Assembly (NCBI GenBank): GCA_001770725.1
Contig: MERU01000007.1
Coordinates: 172,924 to 236,923 of the forward strand
DNA from: Burkholderiales bacterium RIFCSPHIGHO2_01_FULL_63_240
Lineage (GTDB): Bacteria; Pseudomonadota; Gammaproteobacteria; Burkholderiales; Burkholderiaceae_C
Direction of reading: 5' to 3'
DNA length: 64,000 nucleotides
Shown here one piece after another: positions 1 to 11,440 of the stretch (within the stretch, counting starts at the first letter, position 1; every line of letters starts with the position of its first letter). Made by a program: the position numbers and the translations under genes. The notes beneath the pieces are model-generated. The model had not been told where the DNA came from, did no database searches, and worked only from the letters and a program-made list of their open reading frames with translations.

Positions 1-1
1 C

Positions 2-601
2 ACCTTGCCAGCCTACTGCACGGTGTACACGTGTTCTTGGCAGACCTATGCCACCGTGTCGGTTTGGGACACCGTGGTCATCACGCCCACCGAGGGCAGT
101 TCGGAAACGCTCAACTACGATTTCACCATCGACGGTTTCAAAAAGCGTGGCCCGTGGGCCTATGGTGAAGGCGCCACCGCCCAGACCTCCTATTACATCG
201 GCACGGCCGCCAACGGGTGGTACACGCCAACTTCTCGCTACCTGTCCACCGGCGCAGTGAAGGTGTCCGGCAGTGTGCAGGCCCGAAACGGACAACCCAT
301 CACACTGTATGTGTACGGGAGCTTGTCGGTGTCGGCGCGCAGTGGCGCGGTGGCCGACTACAGCCACACCATGTCCTTTCACTGGGACCTGCCGCAAGGA
401 TGGACCTACACCTCGTCCTCGGGGCGCTTCTCACCGGTGCCATCGCCGGTGCCCGAGCCTGCCAGCACGGCGATGGTGCTGTGCGGGTTGTTCGGCATGG
501 CCGCGCTGGAGCGCAGGCGCGTGCACGATGGGCTGTGGCGACGCCTGAAGGCAGGCCTGCGCCACAGCCTGGGCAGGCTCAGCCCCCGAGCTTCTTCTTG
601 A
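2..601 (+). CDS. PEP-CTERM sorting domain protein, 5' partial
   Basis: The reading frame is open from the window edge; the first possible start inside (TTG at 5) is not convincing, so the true start is probably upstream. The visible part (about 199 codons) is rich in Ser, Thr and Tyr, as expected of an exported beta-rich protein. Near residues 150-173 it has a PEP-CTERM signal: Val-Pro-Glu-Pro, a hydrophobic segment, then Glu-Arg-Arg-Arg. Such signals are sorted and cut by exosortase during export of surface or exopolysaccharide-linked proteins. Oddly, about 26 residues follow the Arg cluster, whereas most members end within a few residues. The stop lies inside the 3' end of the convergent gatB (23 bp overlap). 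Function beyond sorting is unknown. Confidence 0.75.
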   Translation, partial: TLPAYCTVYTCSWQTYATVSVWDTVVITPTEGSSETLNYDFTIDGFKKRGPWAYGEGATAQTSYYIGTAANGWYTPTSRYLSTGAVKVSGSVQARNGQPITLYVYGSLSVSARSGAVADYSHTMSFHWDLPQGWTYTSSSGRFSPVPSPVPEPASTAMVLCGLFGMAALERRRVHDGLWRRLKAGLRHSLGRLSPRASS

Positions 602-2057
602 GCAGCTCGTTGACCGTGGCCGGGTTGGCCTTGCCCTTGGTGGCCTTCATGGCCTGACCCACGAGGGCGTTGAAGGCCTTTTCCTTGCCGGCGCGGAACT
701 CCTCGACCGACTTGGCGTTGGCCGCCAGGATGTCGTCGAGGATCTTTTCCAGCTCGCCGGTGTCGCTCATCTGCTTGAGGCCCTTGGCCTCGATCAGCGA
801 GTCGATGCGAGCGATGCCGTCGCCTGAGCCCTCGCCGCCCCACAGCGCGTCGAACACCTGCTTGGCGCCGTTGTTCGAGATGGTGCCGTCGCCGATGCGC
901 GAGATCATCGCGGCCAGCAGCTCGGGCGACACGGGCGAAGCTTCGATGGTTTGCTCGGCCGCGTTCAGTCGGCGCGAGACCTCGCCCATCAGCCAGTTCG
1001 ACACCAGCTTGGGCTGCTTGCAGGCCTTCGCTGCGGCCTCGAAGAACGCACCGAAGGCCTTCGACTGCGTCATCATCGTCGCGTCGTACTCGGGCAGGCC
1101 GTAGTCCTTGACGAAGCGCTCGGCCATCAGGCGCGGCAGCTCGGGCATCTGCGCGCGCACGCGCTCGATCCACTCGGGCGCGATCACCAGCGGCGGCAGG
1201 TCGGGGTCGGGGAAGTAGCGGTAGTCGTGCGCGTCTTCCTTGGTGCGCATGGCGCGCGTCTCGCCCGTGTCCGGGTTGAACAGCACCGTGGCCTGCTGGA
1301 TCGCGTAGCCGTCTTCGATCTGGTCGATCTGCCAGTTGATCTCGTAGTCGGTGGCCTGGACGATGTGCTTGAAGCTGTTGAGGTTCTTGATCTCGCGGCG
1401 GGTGCCCAGGGGCGCGCCAGGCTTGCGCACCGACACGTTCACGTCGCAGCGGAACGAGCCTTCCTGCATGTTGCCGTCGCAGATGCCCAGCCACACGACC
1501 AGGGTGTGCAGGGCTCGCGCGTACTCGGCGGCTTCGGCGCTGGTTCGCAGGTCGGGCTCGGTCACGATCTCGATGAGCGGCGTGCCCGCGCGGTTGAGGT
1601 CGATGCCCGAAGACTTCTCGCCGTTGAAGCCGATGAAGTCATCGTGCAGCGACTTGCCGGCGTCCTCTTCGAGGTGGGCGCGCACCAGGCGCACGGTGTG
1701 CGGCGTGTCGCCCACGAAGAAGCTCACCGTGCCGCCCTGCACGACGGGGATCTCGTACTGGCTGATCTGGTAGCCCTTGGGCAGGTCGGGGTAGAAGTAG
1801 TTCTTGCGCGCGAAGATCGAGCGCGGCGCGATCGTCGAGCCCACCGACAGGCCAAACGCGATGGCGCGTTCGACCGCGCCTTTGTTCATCACCGGCAGCG
1901 TGCCGGGCAGGGCCATGTCGACCGGGCAGGCCTGGGTGTTGGGCTCGGCGCCGAATTGCGTCGAGGCGCCCGAGAAGATCTTCGACTGCGTCGAGAGCTG
2001 GACGTGGGTTTCGATGCCGATGACGACCTCGTAACCCCGGACGTGTTTGGAACTCAT
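579..2057 (-). CDS. gatB: Asp-tRNA(Asn)/Glu-tRNA(Gln) amidotransferase subunit B
   Basis: GatB is the kinase/amidotransferase subunit of GatCAB. It phosphorylates Glu or Asp mischarged on tRNA(Gln)/tRNA(Asn) and uses ammonia from GatA to form the amide. The 492-residue protein starts [21 protein letters not shown], the conserved GatB N-terminus; an in-frame ATG 60 bases further upstream is rejected because it precedes this conserved start. The catalytic cradle fills about residues 8-295; the C-terminal helical and YqeY-like tRNA-binding tail ends in Lys-Lys-Lys-Leu-Gly-Gly. It is the last gene of gatC-gatA-gatB, 31 bp after gatA. Length is normal for the family. Confidence 0.97.
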   Translation of the reverse strand: MSSKHVRGYEVVIGIETHVQLSTQSKIFSGASTQFGAEPNTQACPVDMALPGTLPVMNKGAVERAIAFGLSVGSTIAPRSIFARKNYFYPDLPKGYQISQYEIPVVQGGTVSFFVGDTPHTVRLVRAHLEEDAGKSLHDDFIGFNGEKSSGIDLNRAGTPLIEIVTEPDLRTSAEAAEYARALHTLVVWLGICDGNMQEGSFRCDVNVSVRKPGAPLGTRREIKNLNSFKHIVQATDYEINWQIDQIEDGYAIQQATVLFNPDTGETRAMRTKEDAHDYRYFPDPDLPPLVIAPEWIERVRAQMPELPRLMAERFVKDYGLPEYDATMMTQSKAFGAFFEAAAKACKQPKLVSNWLMGEVSRRLNAAEQTIEASPVSPELLAAMISRIGDGTISNNGAKQVFDALWGGEGSGDGIARIDSLIEAKGLKQMSDTGELEKILDDILAANAKSVEEFRAGKEKAFNALVGQAMKATKGKANPATVNELLKKKLGG

Positions 2058-2088
2058 GGTGTGTGTCTCGTTGGGCTGGGCGCTCGGA

Positions 2089-3591
2089 TCAAGCCAGGGC
2101 GGTGGGCTTGCGCGCATGCCAGTCGGTGGCTTGCTGGAAGGCGTGTGCGGTGTGCAGCAACTGCGCCTCTTGCCAGTAGTTGCCGACCAGTTGCAGGCCC
2201 ACGGGCAGGCCCTGCTCGCCGAAGCCTGCGGGCACGCTCATGCCGGGCAGGCCGGCGAGCGAGGCGGGCAGCGTGAAGATGTCGGCCAGGTACTCCTGCA
2301 CCGGGTCGGTGGACGAGCCGATGGGGCGCGCGACCGTGGGCGAGACCGGGCCGGCGATCACGTCGCAGCCCTGGAAGGCGGCCTGGAAGTCGTCGGCGAT
2401 CATGCGGCGCAGCTTCTGGGCCTGCAGGTAGTAGGCGTCGTAGTAGCCGTGCGAGAGCACGTAGGCCCCGATCATGATGCGGCGCTTGACCTCGGCACCG
2501 AAGCCTTCGGCGCGGGTCTTGCGGTACATGTCGTTCAAGTCGCTGTACTTGGCGGCGCGGTGGCCGAACTTGACGCCGTCGAAGCGGCTCAGGTTGGACG
2601 AGGCCTCGGCCGGCGCGATGATGTAGTACACCGGGATGGACAGCTCGGTGCGCGGCAGGCTGACGTCGACCAGCGTGGCGCCGAGTTGTTCGAGCTGCTT
2701 GAGCGCGGCGCGCGTGGCGGCCAGCACGTCGGCGCTCACGCCTTCGCCGAAGAACTCCTTCGGGACCCCAACGCGCAGGCCCAGCAAAGGCTGGTCGGCC
2801 GTTGCGCCAGGGCGCGGCGTGTTCAGCGCGGCCACGAAGTCGGGCACGCTCTGCTGGGCGCTGGTGGCGTCGCGCTCGTCGAAACCGCTCATGGCCTGCA
2901 GCAGCAGGGCGCAGTCTTCGGCGGTGCGGGCCATGGGGCCAGCCTGGTCGAGCGAGGAGGCAAAAGCGATCATGCCGTAGCGCGAGCAGCGGCCATAGGT
3001 CGGCTTGATGCCGGTGATGCCGGTGAGCGCCGCTGGCTGGCGGATCGAGCCGCCGGTGTCCGAGCCCGTGGCGCCGGCCACGAGTCGGCCCGAGACGGCC
3101 ACGGCCGAGCCGCCCGACGAGCCGCCGGCGATCTGCTCGAGCATCCAGGGGTTGCGGGCCACGCCATAGGCCGAGTTCTCGGTGGCGCCGCCCATGGCGA
3201 ATTCGTCGCAGTTGAGCTTGCCAACCGTCACCGTGCCGGCGGCCTTGAGCTTGGCCACGATGGTGGCGTCGAACGGGCTTTGGTAGCCCTTGAGCATCTT
3301 GGAGGCGGCCGTGGTGGGCAGGCCCTGCGTCACGAAGATGTCCTTGTGGGCGATGGGCACGCCGTCCAGCGGGCCCAGGGCCTGACCGGCGGCGCGGCGG
3401 GCGTCGGCGGCGGCGGCTTGCGCCAGCGCGCCTTCTGCGTCCACGTGCAGGAAGGCGCCCAGGTTGGTGTGCGCCGCGATGCGGTCGAGCACGTGGCGGG
3501 TCAGGGCCACGGAGGTGGTCTGGCCGCTGGCCAGGGCCTGGCCCTGCTGGGCCAGGGTCAGGTCGTGGAGGGCGGTGTTGGCGGACGTCAT
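2089..3591 (-). CDS. gatA: Asp-tRNA(Asn)/Glu-tRNA(Gln) amidotransferase subunit A
   Basis: GatA is the glutaminase subunit: it hydrolyses glutamine and channels ammonia to GatB. The 500-residue protein belongs to the amidase-signature family. The Ser-cisSer-Lys triad can be placed: Lys83 (in PIAHKD), Ser158 (in the GGSSGGS stretch) and nucleophile Ser182 (in [10 protein letters not shown]), the same spacing as in characterised GatA proteins. The start ATG overlaps the gatC stop by 4 bp, indicating translational coupling and equal subunit supply. The presence of GatCAB suggests indirect Gln-tRNA and/or Asn-tRNA synthesis in this organism. Confidence 0.97.
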   Translation of the reverse strand: MTSANTALHDLTLAQQGQALASGQTTSVALTRHVLDRIAAHTNLGAFLHVDAEGALAQAAAADARRAAGQALGPLDGVPIAHKDIFVTQGLPTTAASKMLKGYQSPFDATIVAKLKAAGTVTVGKLNCDEFAMGGATENSAYGVARNPWMLEQIAGGSSGGSAVAVSGRLVAGATGSDTGGSIRQPAALTGITGIKPTYGRCSRYGMIAFASSLDQAGPMARTAEDCALLLQAMSGFDERDATSAQQSVPDFVAALNTPRPGATADQPLLGLRVGVPKEFFGEGVSADVLAATRAALKQLEQLGATLVDVSLPRTELSIPVYYIIAPAEASSNLSRFDGVKFGHRAAKYSDLNDMYRKTRAEGFGAEVKRRIMIGAYVLSHGYYDAYYLQAQKLRRMIADDFQAAFQGCDVIAGPVSPTVARPIGSSTDPVQEYLADIFTLPASLAGLPGMSVPAGFGEQGLPVGLQLVGNYWQEAQLLHTAHAFQQATDWHARKPTALA

Positions 3592-3887
3592 TCGATCACC
3601 TTGGGCACCAGGAACAGGCCTTCGTCGCGGGCCGGGGCGTTGGCCATGTTGGCCTCGCGCTGGTTGGTTTCGGTGACGGCGTCCTCGCGCAGGCGCAGGG
3701 TCACGTCCTCGATGGCCGACAGCGGGGTGTAAAGGGGCTCGACACCGGAGGTGTCGACGGCGCGCATCTTCTCGACGATGGCGAAGAATTCGTTGAGCTG
3801 AGCCTGCATCGCGGTGGCTTCTTCGTCGCGCAATTCAAGGCGCGCCAGCTGGGCGATGCGGCCGACGTCGTCAGAGGTCAGGGCCAT
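3588..3887 (-). CDS. gatC: Asp-tRNA(Asn)/Glu-tRNA(Gln) amidotransferase subunit C
   Basis: This small 99-residue subunit wraps around the GatA-GatB interface and stabilises the complex. The N-terminus [19 protein letters not shown] is typical of GatC, as is the mid-protein segment with Asp-Thr-Ser-Gly-Val-Glu-Pro-Leu. It is the first gene of the gatCAB operon, and its stop overlaps the gatA start (ATGA). Upstream is the divergent region shared with mreB. Confidence 0.96.
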   Translation of the reverse strand: MALTSDDVGRIAQLARLELRDEEATAMQAQLNEFFAIVEKMRAVDTSGVEPLYTPLSAIEDVTLRLREDAVTETNQREANMANAPARDEGLFLVPKVIE

Positions 3888-5200
<1,313 letters not shown>

Positions 5201-5282
5201 GTCCCTCTTGGCGCAGTCGGTGGTTGCGGTCAGCATGCTGCATTGCCGTTCGCTGGCGCCCACACGAGGTTGAGCTGCCGAC

Positions 5283-6398
5283 ATGCCCCTGGCCACGCTG
5301 GACCGTTCGCCCCCGCCCTTCTTCAAGCAAGGGCCGTCGGCGTTCACGCGCCTGACGTTTTTTTCGGCCCTGGCCGTGCTGCTGATGGTGGCCGACGCCC
5401 GCTGGAAGGTGACCCTGCCCCTGCGCGCTGCCGTGGCCACGGTGCTGCACCCGGTGCAGCAGGCCCTGCTCGCCCCCTCGCGGGCCTGGGACACCGCCAA
5501 CCACTATTTCGCCGGGCTCGACGAGGCCCGCGCGATGCAGGCCCGTGCTGAGCGCCAGATCACGGCCCAGGCCGAGCGCGTGATGCGCGTCGACGACCTC
5601 TCCCGCGAGAACGCCCGCCTGCGCGCCCTGCTGGAGCTGCGCCCGCGCCTGGAGGTGCCCAGCGCCTCGGCGGAAATCCTCTACGCCACACAAGACCCGT
5701 ACACCCGCAAAGTCGTCATCGACCGAGGCGGCGCGCACGGCGTGGGGCTGGGCTCGCCCGTCATCGATCCGGCTGGCGTGCTGGGCCAGGTCACCCGCGT
5801 CTACCCCCTGACCTCCGAGGTCACCCTGGTGACCGACCAGGACGCGGCCGTGCCCGTTGTCAACGCGCGCACCGAGCAGCGGGGCGTGGCCTATGGCCTG
5901 CCGCAGTCGCGCGGCATGGAGCTTCGGTTCATGGCCGGCAACGCCGACGTGCAGGTCGGTGACCGCCTTGAGACCTCGGGCCTGGATGGCGTCTACCCGG
6001 CTGGCCTGCCCGTGGCCCAGGTGGCACGCATCGACCGGCGCGCCGACTCGGCCTTCGCGCGCATCGTGCTGACCCCGCTGGCCAACCCCGAAAGCAGCCG
6101 CCACGTGCTGCTGCTCAAGACCACCGGCCACGGCCTGGAAGACCCGATGGCTTCTGGCGCGGCGGAGCCCGCTTTGCCCGCCTCCGCGATCCCGGCGGCG
6201 TCCTCCAGCAGCAGCGTGGCGGCGGCTTCGGCTGCGGCCGCTGCGGCACGGGCCCATGCCAGGGGGGCCGCGCACCCGGCCTCCCACCCAGCCTCCCACC
6301 CAGCGTCGGGTGCGTCCACGGCAGCAGCCCTGACCGGGGCGCTGCCCCATGGCGCAGGCTCCGCCCCGAGCCAGAACAAGCCAGGAGGCCGCCCATGA
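5283..6398 (+). CDS. mreC: Rod shape-determining protein MreC
   Basis: MreC is a bitopic inner-membrane protein whose periplasmic part binds and activates PBP2. The 371-residue protein has a short cytoplasmic N-terminus, one membrane segment at about 23-38, a coiled coil at about 70-115 (rich in Ala, Arg and Glu heptads) and the two beta-barrel domains to about residue 275. The last 90 residues are low-complexity Ala/Ser/Pro, including His-Pro-Ala-Ser repeats encoded by a perfect 12-bp duplication. The stop overlaps mreD by 4 bp (ATGA). Confidence 0.95.
   Translation: MPLATLDRSPPPFFKQGPSAFTRLTFFSALAVLLMVADARWKVTLPLRAAVATVLHPVQQALLAPSRAWDTANHYFAGLDEARAMQARAERQITAQAERVMRVDDLSRENARLRALLELRPRLEVPSASAEILYATQDPYTRKVVIDRGGAHGVGLGSPVIDPAGVLGQVTRVYPLTSEVTLVTDQDAAVPVVNARTEQRGVAYGLPQSRGMELRFMAGNADVQVGDRLETSGLDGVYPAGLPVAQVARIDRRADSAFARIVLTPLANPESSRHVLLLKTTGHGLEDPMASGAAEPALPASAIPAASSSSSVAAASAAAAAARAHARGAAHPASHPASHPASGASTAAALTGALPHGAGSAPSQNKPGGRP
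6281..6304 (+). repeat. 12-bp tandem duplication inside mreC
   Basis: The unit ctcccacccagc occurs twice in a row, with a partial degenerate copy just before it. It keeps the frame and adds four residues (Ser-His-Pro-Ala) per copy to the disordered MreC tail. It is a likely site of slipped-strand length change; no functional effect can be inferred. Confidence 0.8.
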
Positions 6399-6910
6399 TG
6401 CCCCGCGGCAACGAACTGCTGATGCCGGTCAACCCGGTCTTCATCTGGTTCTCCCTGCTGTTGGCCCTGGCCCTGAACCTGCTGCCCTGGGGCCGCTGGC
6501 CTGGCGTGCCCGATTTCCTGGCCGTGGCCCTGGTGTTCTGGAACGTGCACCAGCCGCGTCGCGTGGGCGTGGGCGTGGCGTTTTTCTTCGGCCTGTGCAT
6601 CGACGTGCACCAGGGGGCCCTGCTCGGCCAGCACGCGCTGGCCTACACGCTGCTGAGCTTTTTTGCCATCACCGTGCACCGCCGCCTGCTGTGGTTCACG
6701 GTGGGCTCGCAGGCCTTGCAGATCCTGCCGCTGTTCGCCTCCGCGCACTTGGTCGCGCTGCTGGTGCGCATGCTGGCTGGCGCGGGCTTTCCAGGCTGGG
6801 GCCTGGTGACGGCGCCGGTCTTCGAGTCGCTGATGTGGCCGCTGGTCACCATGGTCCTGCTGGCGCCGCAGCGTCGCCCGCCCGACCGCGACAAAAACCG
6901 GCCGCTGTGA
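6395..6910 (+). CDS. mreD: Rod shape-determining membrane protein MreD
   Basis: MreD is a small integral membrane protein of the elongasome. The 171-residue product is almost wholly hydrophobic, with about five to six membrane segments and basic ends. Segments such as FIWFSLLLALALNLLPW and FLAVALVFWNVHQPRRVGVG match the MreD pattern, including the conserved WNVHQPRRVG region of proteobacterial members. It overlaps mreC by 4 bp and lies 10 bp before mrdA. Identity rests on hydrophobicity, that motif and its invariable operon position. Confidence 0.93.
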   Translation: MMPRGNELLMPVNPVFIWFSLLLALALNLLPWGRWPGVPDFLAVALVFWNVHQPRRVGVGVAFFFGLCIDVHQGALLGQHALAYTLLSFFAITVHRRLLWFTVGSQALQILPLFASAHLVALLVRMLAGAGFPGWGLVTAPVFESLMWPLVTMVLLAPQRRPPDRDKNRPL

Positions 6911-6920
6911 CGCGCAGCCC

Positions 6921-9008
6921 ATGACCGAGCTCAAGAACCTCGAGCAGGAACTCGGCCGCTTCCGGGCCCGGTTGTGGGCCGCCGCCGGCTTCGTGCTGTT
7001 CTGCTTCGGCCTGCTGGCCTTCCGGCTGGTGGTGCTGCAGGTCATCCGCCACGATGACCTGGCCACCCGGGCCGAGGCCAACCGCGTGGCGGTGGTGCCC
7101 ATCGTGCCCAACCGCGGCCTGATCGTCGACCGCCATGGCGTGGTGCTGGCCAACAACTACTCGGCCTACACCCTCGAGATCACGCCCTCCAAAGTCGACG
7201 ACGTCGAAGCCACCATCAACGCCCTGGCCGAGATCGTCGACATCCAGGCGCGCGACCGCCGCCGCTTCAAGCGCCTGCGCGAAGAGTCCAAGAGCTTCGA
7301 GTCGATCCCGATCCGCACCAAGCTCAGCGACGAAGAGGTCGCGCGCTTCATCGCCCAGCGTTTTCGCTTCCCCGGGGTCGACATCCAGGCCCGCCTGTTC
7401 CGCCACTACCCGTATGGCGAGCTCGCCAGCCACGTGCTGGGCTACATCGGCCGCATCAACCAGCGCGAAGCCCAGGCCATGGACGACTGGCCCGAGGAGG
7501 ACCAGGCCAACTACCGGGGCACCGAGTACATCGGCAAGCTGGGCATCGAGCAGAGCTACGAGCGCGAGCTGCACGGCATCACCGGCTTCGAGGAGGTCGA
7601 GACCAGCGCGGGCGGCCGCGCCGTGCGCCGGCTGCGCTCCAACCCCGCCACGCCGGGCAACACCATCCACCTGTCGATCGACATCCGCCTGCAGGGCCTG
7701 ATCGAGCGCCTTTATGGTGACCGCCGCGGTGCGCTGGTGGCGATCGATCCGCGCAACGGCGAGGTGCTGGCCTTCGTCTCCAAGCCCACGTTCGACCCCA
7801 ACCTGTTCGTCGATGGCATCGACAGCGAGAACTGGAAGGAGCTCAACGAAAGCGCCGACAAGCCGCTGCTCAATCGGGCGCTGCGCGGCACCTACCCGCC
7901 GGGCTCGACCTACAAGCCCTTCATGGCCCTGGCCGCGCTCAACGCCAACAAGCGCCGCCCCGAGACGATCATCATGGACAACGGGGTGTTCGTCTTCGGC
8001 GGGCACCGTTTTCGCAGCCCGGAGAACGAGCGGGGCGGCGCGATGAACATGCGCCGCGCCATCGTCGAGTCCAGCAACGTCTACTTCTACACCCTGGCCA
8101 ACGAGATGGGCGTGGACCTGATCCACGAACAGATGTCGCCGCTGGGCTTCGGGCGCCTGACGGGCATCGACCTCAAGGGCGAGGTCACGGGCATCCTGCC
8201 GTCCACCGACTGGAAGCGCAAGGCCTACCGCCGCCCCGAGCAGCGCAAGTGGTATGCGGGCGAAACCATCTCGCTGGGCATCGGCCAGGGCTACAACACC
8301 TTCACCATGCTGCAGATGGCCTCGGCGCTGTCCACCGTGGTCAGCGATGGGCAGCGCTTCCAGCCACGCGTGGTGCAGGAGATCGAAAACATCGTCACGC
8401 GCGAGCGCATGACCCCCGCGCGCGAAGCGATCGAGGCCCTGCCGCTCAAGCCCGAGCACACCGCCCTCATCCGCGAAGCCATGTTCGGCGTGACGCAGGA
8501 GGGCACGGGCACGCGCGTGTTCGCCGGCGCCGGCTACCTCAGCGGTGGCAAGACGGGCACCGCCCAGGCCGTGGGCCTGCGCCAGAACGAGAAGTACGTG
8601 GCCTCGCGCGTCGATGAATACAAGCGCGACCACTCCCTCTACGAGGCCTTCGCGCCCGTCGACAACCCGCGCGTGGCGCTGGCGGTGATCGTCGAAAACG
8701 CAGGCTTTGGCGCGATGGCCGCCGCCCCGATCGCGCGCCGCGTGCTCGACTACCTGCTGCTGGGCATCTACCCCAGCGAAGAGGACATCGCGCTGGTTCA
8801 ACAGGGCAAGGCCTCTGCCCCGGTGGGCACGCCCCGCAAGGCCTCGGAGGTGCCGCTGCCCAAGGGCACCGATGCCTTCGGCGCCGACGTGACCGGCGTG
8901 GCGGCCCAGGCCTCTTCCGCGCCGGTGGCCCCGGTGTCGCCTCCGACTTCCGCTGCGGCCGCGGCCTCGGCGGCGCCAACCGCCTCCATCCCCCGGGGGA
9001 CGCCATGA
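6921..9008 (+). CDS. mrdA: Penicillin-binding protein 2 (elongation transpeptidase)
   Basis: PBP2 is the DD-transpeptidase that cross-links peptidoglycan during lateral wall growth with RodA. The 695-residue protein has one N-terminal membrane anchor (about 18-42), a PBP dimerisation domain (about 60-235) and a transpeptidase domain. Catalytic Ser329 is in the S-T-Y-K box; the SSN motif (ESSNVYF) and KTG motif (GGKTGTAQ) follow in order. The C-terminal 65 residues are Ala/Pro/Ser-rich and probably disordered. The stop overlaps the rodA start by 4 bp, fitting the PBP2-RodA pairing. Confidence 0.96.
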   Translation: MTELKNLEQELGRFRARLWAAAGFVLFCFGLLAFRLVVLQVIRHDDLATRAEANRVAVVPIVPNRGLIVDRHGVVLANNYSAYTLEITPSKVDDVEATINALAEIVDIQARDRRRFKRLREESKSFESIPIRTKLSDEEVARFIAQRFRFPGVDIQARLFRHYPYGELASHVLGYIGRINQREAQAMDDWPEEDQANYRGTEYIGKLGIEQSYERELHGITGFEEVETSAGGRAVRRLRSNPATPGNTIHLSIDIRLQGLIERLYGDRRGALVAIDPRNGEVLAFVSKPTFDPNLFVDGIDSENWKELNESADKPLLNRALRGTYPPGSTYKPFMALAALNANKRRPETIIMDNGVFVFGGHRFRSPENERGGAMNMRRAIVESSNVYFYTLANEMGVDLIHEQMSPLGFGRLTGIDLKGEVTGILPSTDWKRKAYRRPEQRKWYAGETISLGIGQGYNTFTMLQMASALSTVVSDGQRFQPRVVQEIENIVTRERMTPAREAIEALPLKPEHTALIREAMFGVTQEGTGTRVFAGAGYLSGGKTGTAQAVGLRQNEKYVASRVDEYKRDHSLYEAFAPVDNPRVALAVIVENAGFGAMAAAPIARRVLDYLLLGIYPSEEDIALVQQGKASAPVGTPRKASEVPLPKGTDAFGADVTGVAAQASSAPVAPVSPPTSAAAAASAAPTASIPRGTP

Positions 9009-10159
9009 ACATCGCTTTCGAAAAGCCCTCGATCCTGCGGCGCATCAAGCCGGTCTTCCAGGGCTTTGACCTGCCGCTGGTGTGCATCGTGCTTTACATG
9101 TGCTTGCTGGGCCTGGCCAACATGTATTCGGTCGGCTTCGACCACGGCACACGATTCGCCGACCACGCTCGCAACATGCTGCTGGGGGCAGGGGTGCTGT
9201 TCCTGGTGGCGCAGGTGCCCCCGCAGCGCCTGATGGCGATTGCCGTGCCGCTCTACACCGTCGGTGTGGTGCTGTTGATCGCCACGGCGATCTTTGGCAT
9301 CACCAAGAAGGGCGCGACGCGCTGGCTCAACATCGGCATCGTCATCCAGCCCTCCGAGATCGCCAAGATCGCCGCGCCGCTGATGCTGGCCTGGTGGTTC
9401 CAGCGCCGCGAGGGGCAGTTGCGCACGCCCGACTTCCTGGTGGCGGGCGGGTTGCTGCTGCTGCCCTTTGCCCTGGTGCTCAAGCAGCCCGACCTGGGCA
9501 CCTCCATGCTGGTGCTCACCTCGGGGCTGTACGTCATCTTCTTTGCGGGGCTGAGCTGGAAGCTCATCGTGCCCAGCTTGCTGGCCGGCCTGGTGGGCGT
9601 GAGCCTGATCGTGGGCTTTCAGTCCGACCTGTGCCAGCCCGGGGTGAAATGGGCGGGACTGCACGACTACCAGAAGAACCGCGTCTGCACGCTGCTGGAC
9701 CCGACCTCCGACCCGCTGGGCAAGGGCTTTCACATCATCCAGGGCATGATCGCCATCGGCTCGGGCGGGGTCGCCGGCAAGGGTTTCATGCAGGGCACGC
9801 AGACCCACCTGGAGTTCATCCCCGAGCGCACCACCGACTTCGCCTTCGCGGCCTACTCCGAAGAGCACGGCCTGTTCGGCAACGCCCTGCTGATGATCGG
9901 CTTTCTGGCCTTGATCTACCGGGGCCTGTACATCGCCTCGCAGGCGCCCACGCTGTTCTCGCGCCTGCTGGCGGGCAGCCTGTCGCTGAGTTTTTTCACC
10001 TACGCCTTCGTCAACATGGGCATGGTCAGCGGCATCTTGCCGGTGGTGGGCGTGCCGCTGCCCTTCATCAGCTATGGCGGCACGGCCATGGTCACGCTGG
10101 GCCTGGCGCTGGGGCTGCTGATGTCGATCGCCAAGAGCCGCGGGCTCATGCAGCGGTGA
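9005..10159 (+). CDS. mrdB: Peptidoglycan glycosyltransferase RodA
   Basis: RodA is the SEDS-family polymerase that extends glycan strands in the elongasome. The 384-residue protein has about ten membrane segments. SEDS hallmarks include the GATRWLNIG segment followed by QPSEIAKIAAPLMLAWWF, the DLGTS motif (KQPDLGTSMLVL), EHTDFxFA-like residues in the large loop (PERTTDFAFAAYSEEHGLFG) and the terminal PFISYGGTAMV. It is the last gene of the mre-mrd operon. Confidence 0.96.
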   Translation: MNIAFEKPSILRRIKPVFQGFDLPLVCIVLYMCLLGLANMYSVGFDHGTRFADHARNMLLGAGVLFLVAQVPPQRLMAIAVPLYTVGVVLLIATAIFGITKKGATRWLNIGIVIQPSEIAKIAAPLMLAWWFQRREGQLRTPDFLVAGGLLLLPFALVLKQPDLGTSMLVLTSGLYVIFFAGLSWKLIVPSLLAGLVGVSLIVGFQSDLCQPGVKWAGLHDYQKNRVCTLLDPTSDPLGKGFHIIQGMIAIGSGGVAGKGFMQGTQTHLEFIPERTTDFAFAAYSEEHGLFGNALLMIGFLALIYRGLYIASQAPTLFSRLLAGSLSLSFFTYAFVNMGMVSGILPVVGVPLPFISYGGTAMVTLGLALGLLMSIAKSRGLMQR

Positions 10160-10231
10160 TGCAGCGTTGATGTCGCGCATGGGCTGATCCGCCGCAATGC
10201 ACCGGGCCCCGTGCCGCGCTAGGATGCCGAC

Positions 10232-10903
10232 ATGAACCGCGCCGACCCTGCTTTTTCTTCCGCCATCCGCCACGACGCGCTCGATCGCGTGATCCTGAGC
10301 ATCGACAACGCCTTGCGCACCTCGCTGGGCTCGCACGTGGCCACGCGGCCCTGCCCGCGCCCGGAAGGCGTTGGTGAGGCACCCGCACTGAGCGCCGAAG
10401 AAAAGCGCCTGTCGGCCGCGCTCATGCGCGTCAACCACGTCGGCGAGGTGTGCGCGCAGGCGCTGTACGCCTCGCAGGCCTGGGGCACCACCGACCCGGC
10501 GCTCAAGGCCCAGTTCGAGGCCGCCGCGGCCGAAGAAACCGATCACCTGGCCTGGACGGAGCAGCGCCTCAAGGAGCTGGGCGGGCGCACCAGCCTGCTC
10601 AACCCGCTGTGGTACGCCGGGGCCTTCGCCATCGGCCTGGTGGCCGCCAAGGTGAGCGACCGCCACAGCCTGGGTTTCGTCGTCGAGACGGAGCGCCAGG
10701 TCGAGGCCCACCTCAACAGCCACATGGACAAGCTGCCAGCGGCCGATGCGGCCTCGCGGGCCATCGTGGCCCAGATGCGCGACGACGAGGTGGCCCACGC
10801 CGACGCCGCCGAGAAGGCCGGCGGGGTGCCGCTGCCGGCGCCGGTGCGCGGCCTGATGAAGCTGGCGGCCATGGTCATGACGACCACGGCGCACCACATC
10901 TGA
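10232..10903 (+). CDS. coq7: Ubiquinone biosynthesis C6-hydroxylase Coq7
   Basis: Coq7 is the di-iron monooxygenase that hydroxylates demethoxyubiquinone in aerobic ubiquinone synthesis. The 223-residue protein carries the ferritin-like iron ligands in two repeats: Asn-His-Val-Gly-Glu and Glu-Glu-Thr-Asp-His in the first half, Glu-Arg-Gln-Val-Glu-Ala-His and Asp-Asp-Glu-Val-Ala-His in the second. Length and order match bacterial Coq7. It stands alone after rodA (72-bp gap) and converges on the OsmC gene with only 12 bp between stops. Confidence 0.94.
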   Translation: MNRADPAFSSAIRHDALDRVILSIDNALRTSLGSHVATRPCPRPEGVGEAPALSAEEKRLSAALMRVNHVGEVCAQALYASQAWGTTDPALKAQFEAAAAEETDHLAWTEQRLKELGGRTSLLNPLWYAGAFAIGLVAAKVSDRHSLGFVVETERQVEAHLNSHMDKLPAADAASRAIVAQMRDDEVAHADAAEKAGGVPLPAPVRGLMKLAAMVMTTTAHHI

Positions 10904-10915
10904 GCGCTCAGCCGC

Positions 10916-11338
10916 TCAGGCGGCCAGCACCTCGAAGCTGGTGGTGATCTCGGCGGTCTTGCCGATCATGATCGAGGCCGAGCAGTACTTCTCGTGCGAC
11001 ATCTGGATGGCGCGGGCCACGGCGGTGTCGGGCAGGTTCACGCCGGTGACGATGAAGTGCATGTTCACTTTCGTGAAGACCTTCGGGTCGACCTCGGCGC
11101 GGTCGGCCGTGATCTTGACCTGGCAGCCGCGCACGTCGTGGCGGCCGCGCTTGAGGATCAGCACCACGTCGTAGGCCGTGCAGCCGCCGGTGCCGGCGAG
11201 CACGGTTTCCATCGGGCGGGGCGCGAGGTTGCGCCCGCCGCCTTCCGGGGCGCCGTCCATGTTGATGATGTGGCCGCTGCCGGTTTCAGCCATGAAGGCC
11301 ATGCCGGAGGCCGGCTGCCAGTTGATCGTGCATTCCAT
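10916..11338 (-). CDS. OsmC/Ohr family protein (YhfA-like)
   Basis: The 140-residue protein has the OsmC fold and the two conserved cysteines: one in GTGGCTAYDVVLIL and one in SHEKYCSASIMIG. OsmC/Ohr enzymes reduce organic peroxides with these cysteines; the YhfA subgroup, which this resembles in length, is less well understood. The frame is open 44 codons further upstream, but the ATG at 11338 (MECTINWQPASG) begins the conserved domain and is preceded by a GGAA-like ribosome site, so it is chosen. Monocistronic. Confidence 0.88.
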   Translation of the reverse strand: MECTINWQPASGMAFMAETGSGHIINMDGAPEGGGRNLAPRPMETVLAGTGGCTAYDVVLILKRGRHDVRGCQVKITADRAEVDPKVFTKVNMHFIVTGVNLPDTAVARAIQMSHEKYCSASIMIGKTAEITTSFEVLAA

Positions 11339-11440
11339 GAGGGGTTCCTTGGGGCGGGTGCGCGGCTGATTGTCGTCGATCCGGAATGGGCCGTTTGGGC
11401 TAGGTGTTATCCCTTTGCGGCGGGGTGAACGGACGACTTT

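Noticed and set aside
6281..6304. Start of a CRISPR or minisatellite array
   Set aside because: Only two 12-bp units within a coding frame; no spacers.
6846..8801. Minus-strand frame opposite mrdA
   Set aside because: Overlaps the complete PBP2 gene; no motifs, shadow composition.
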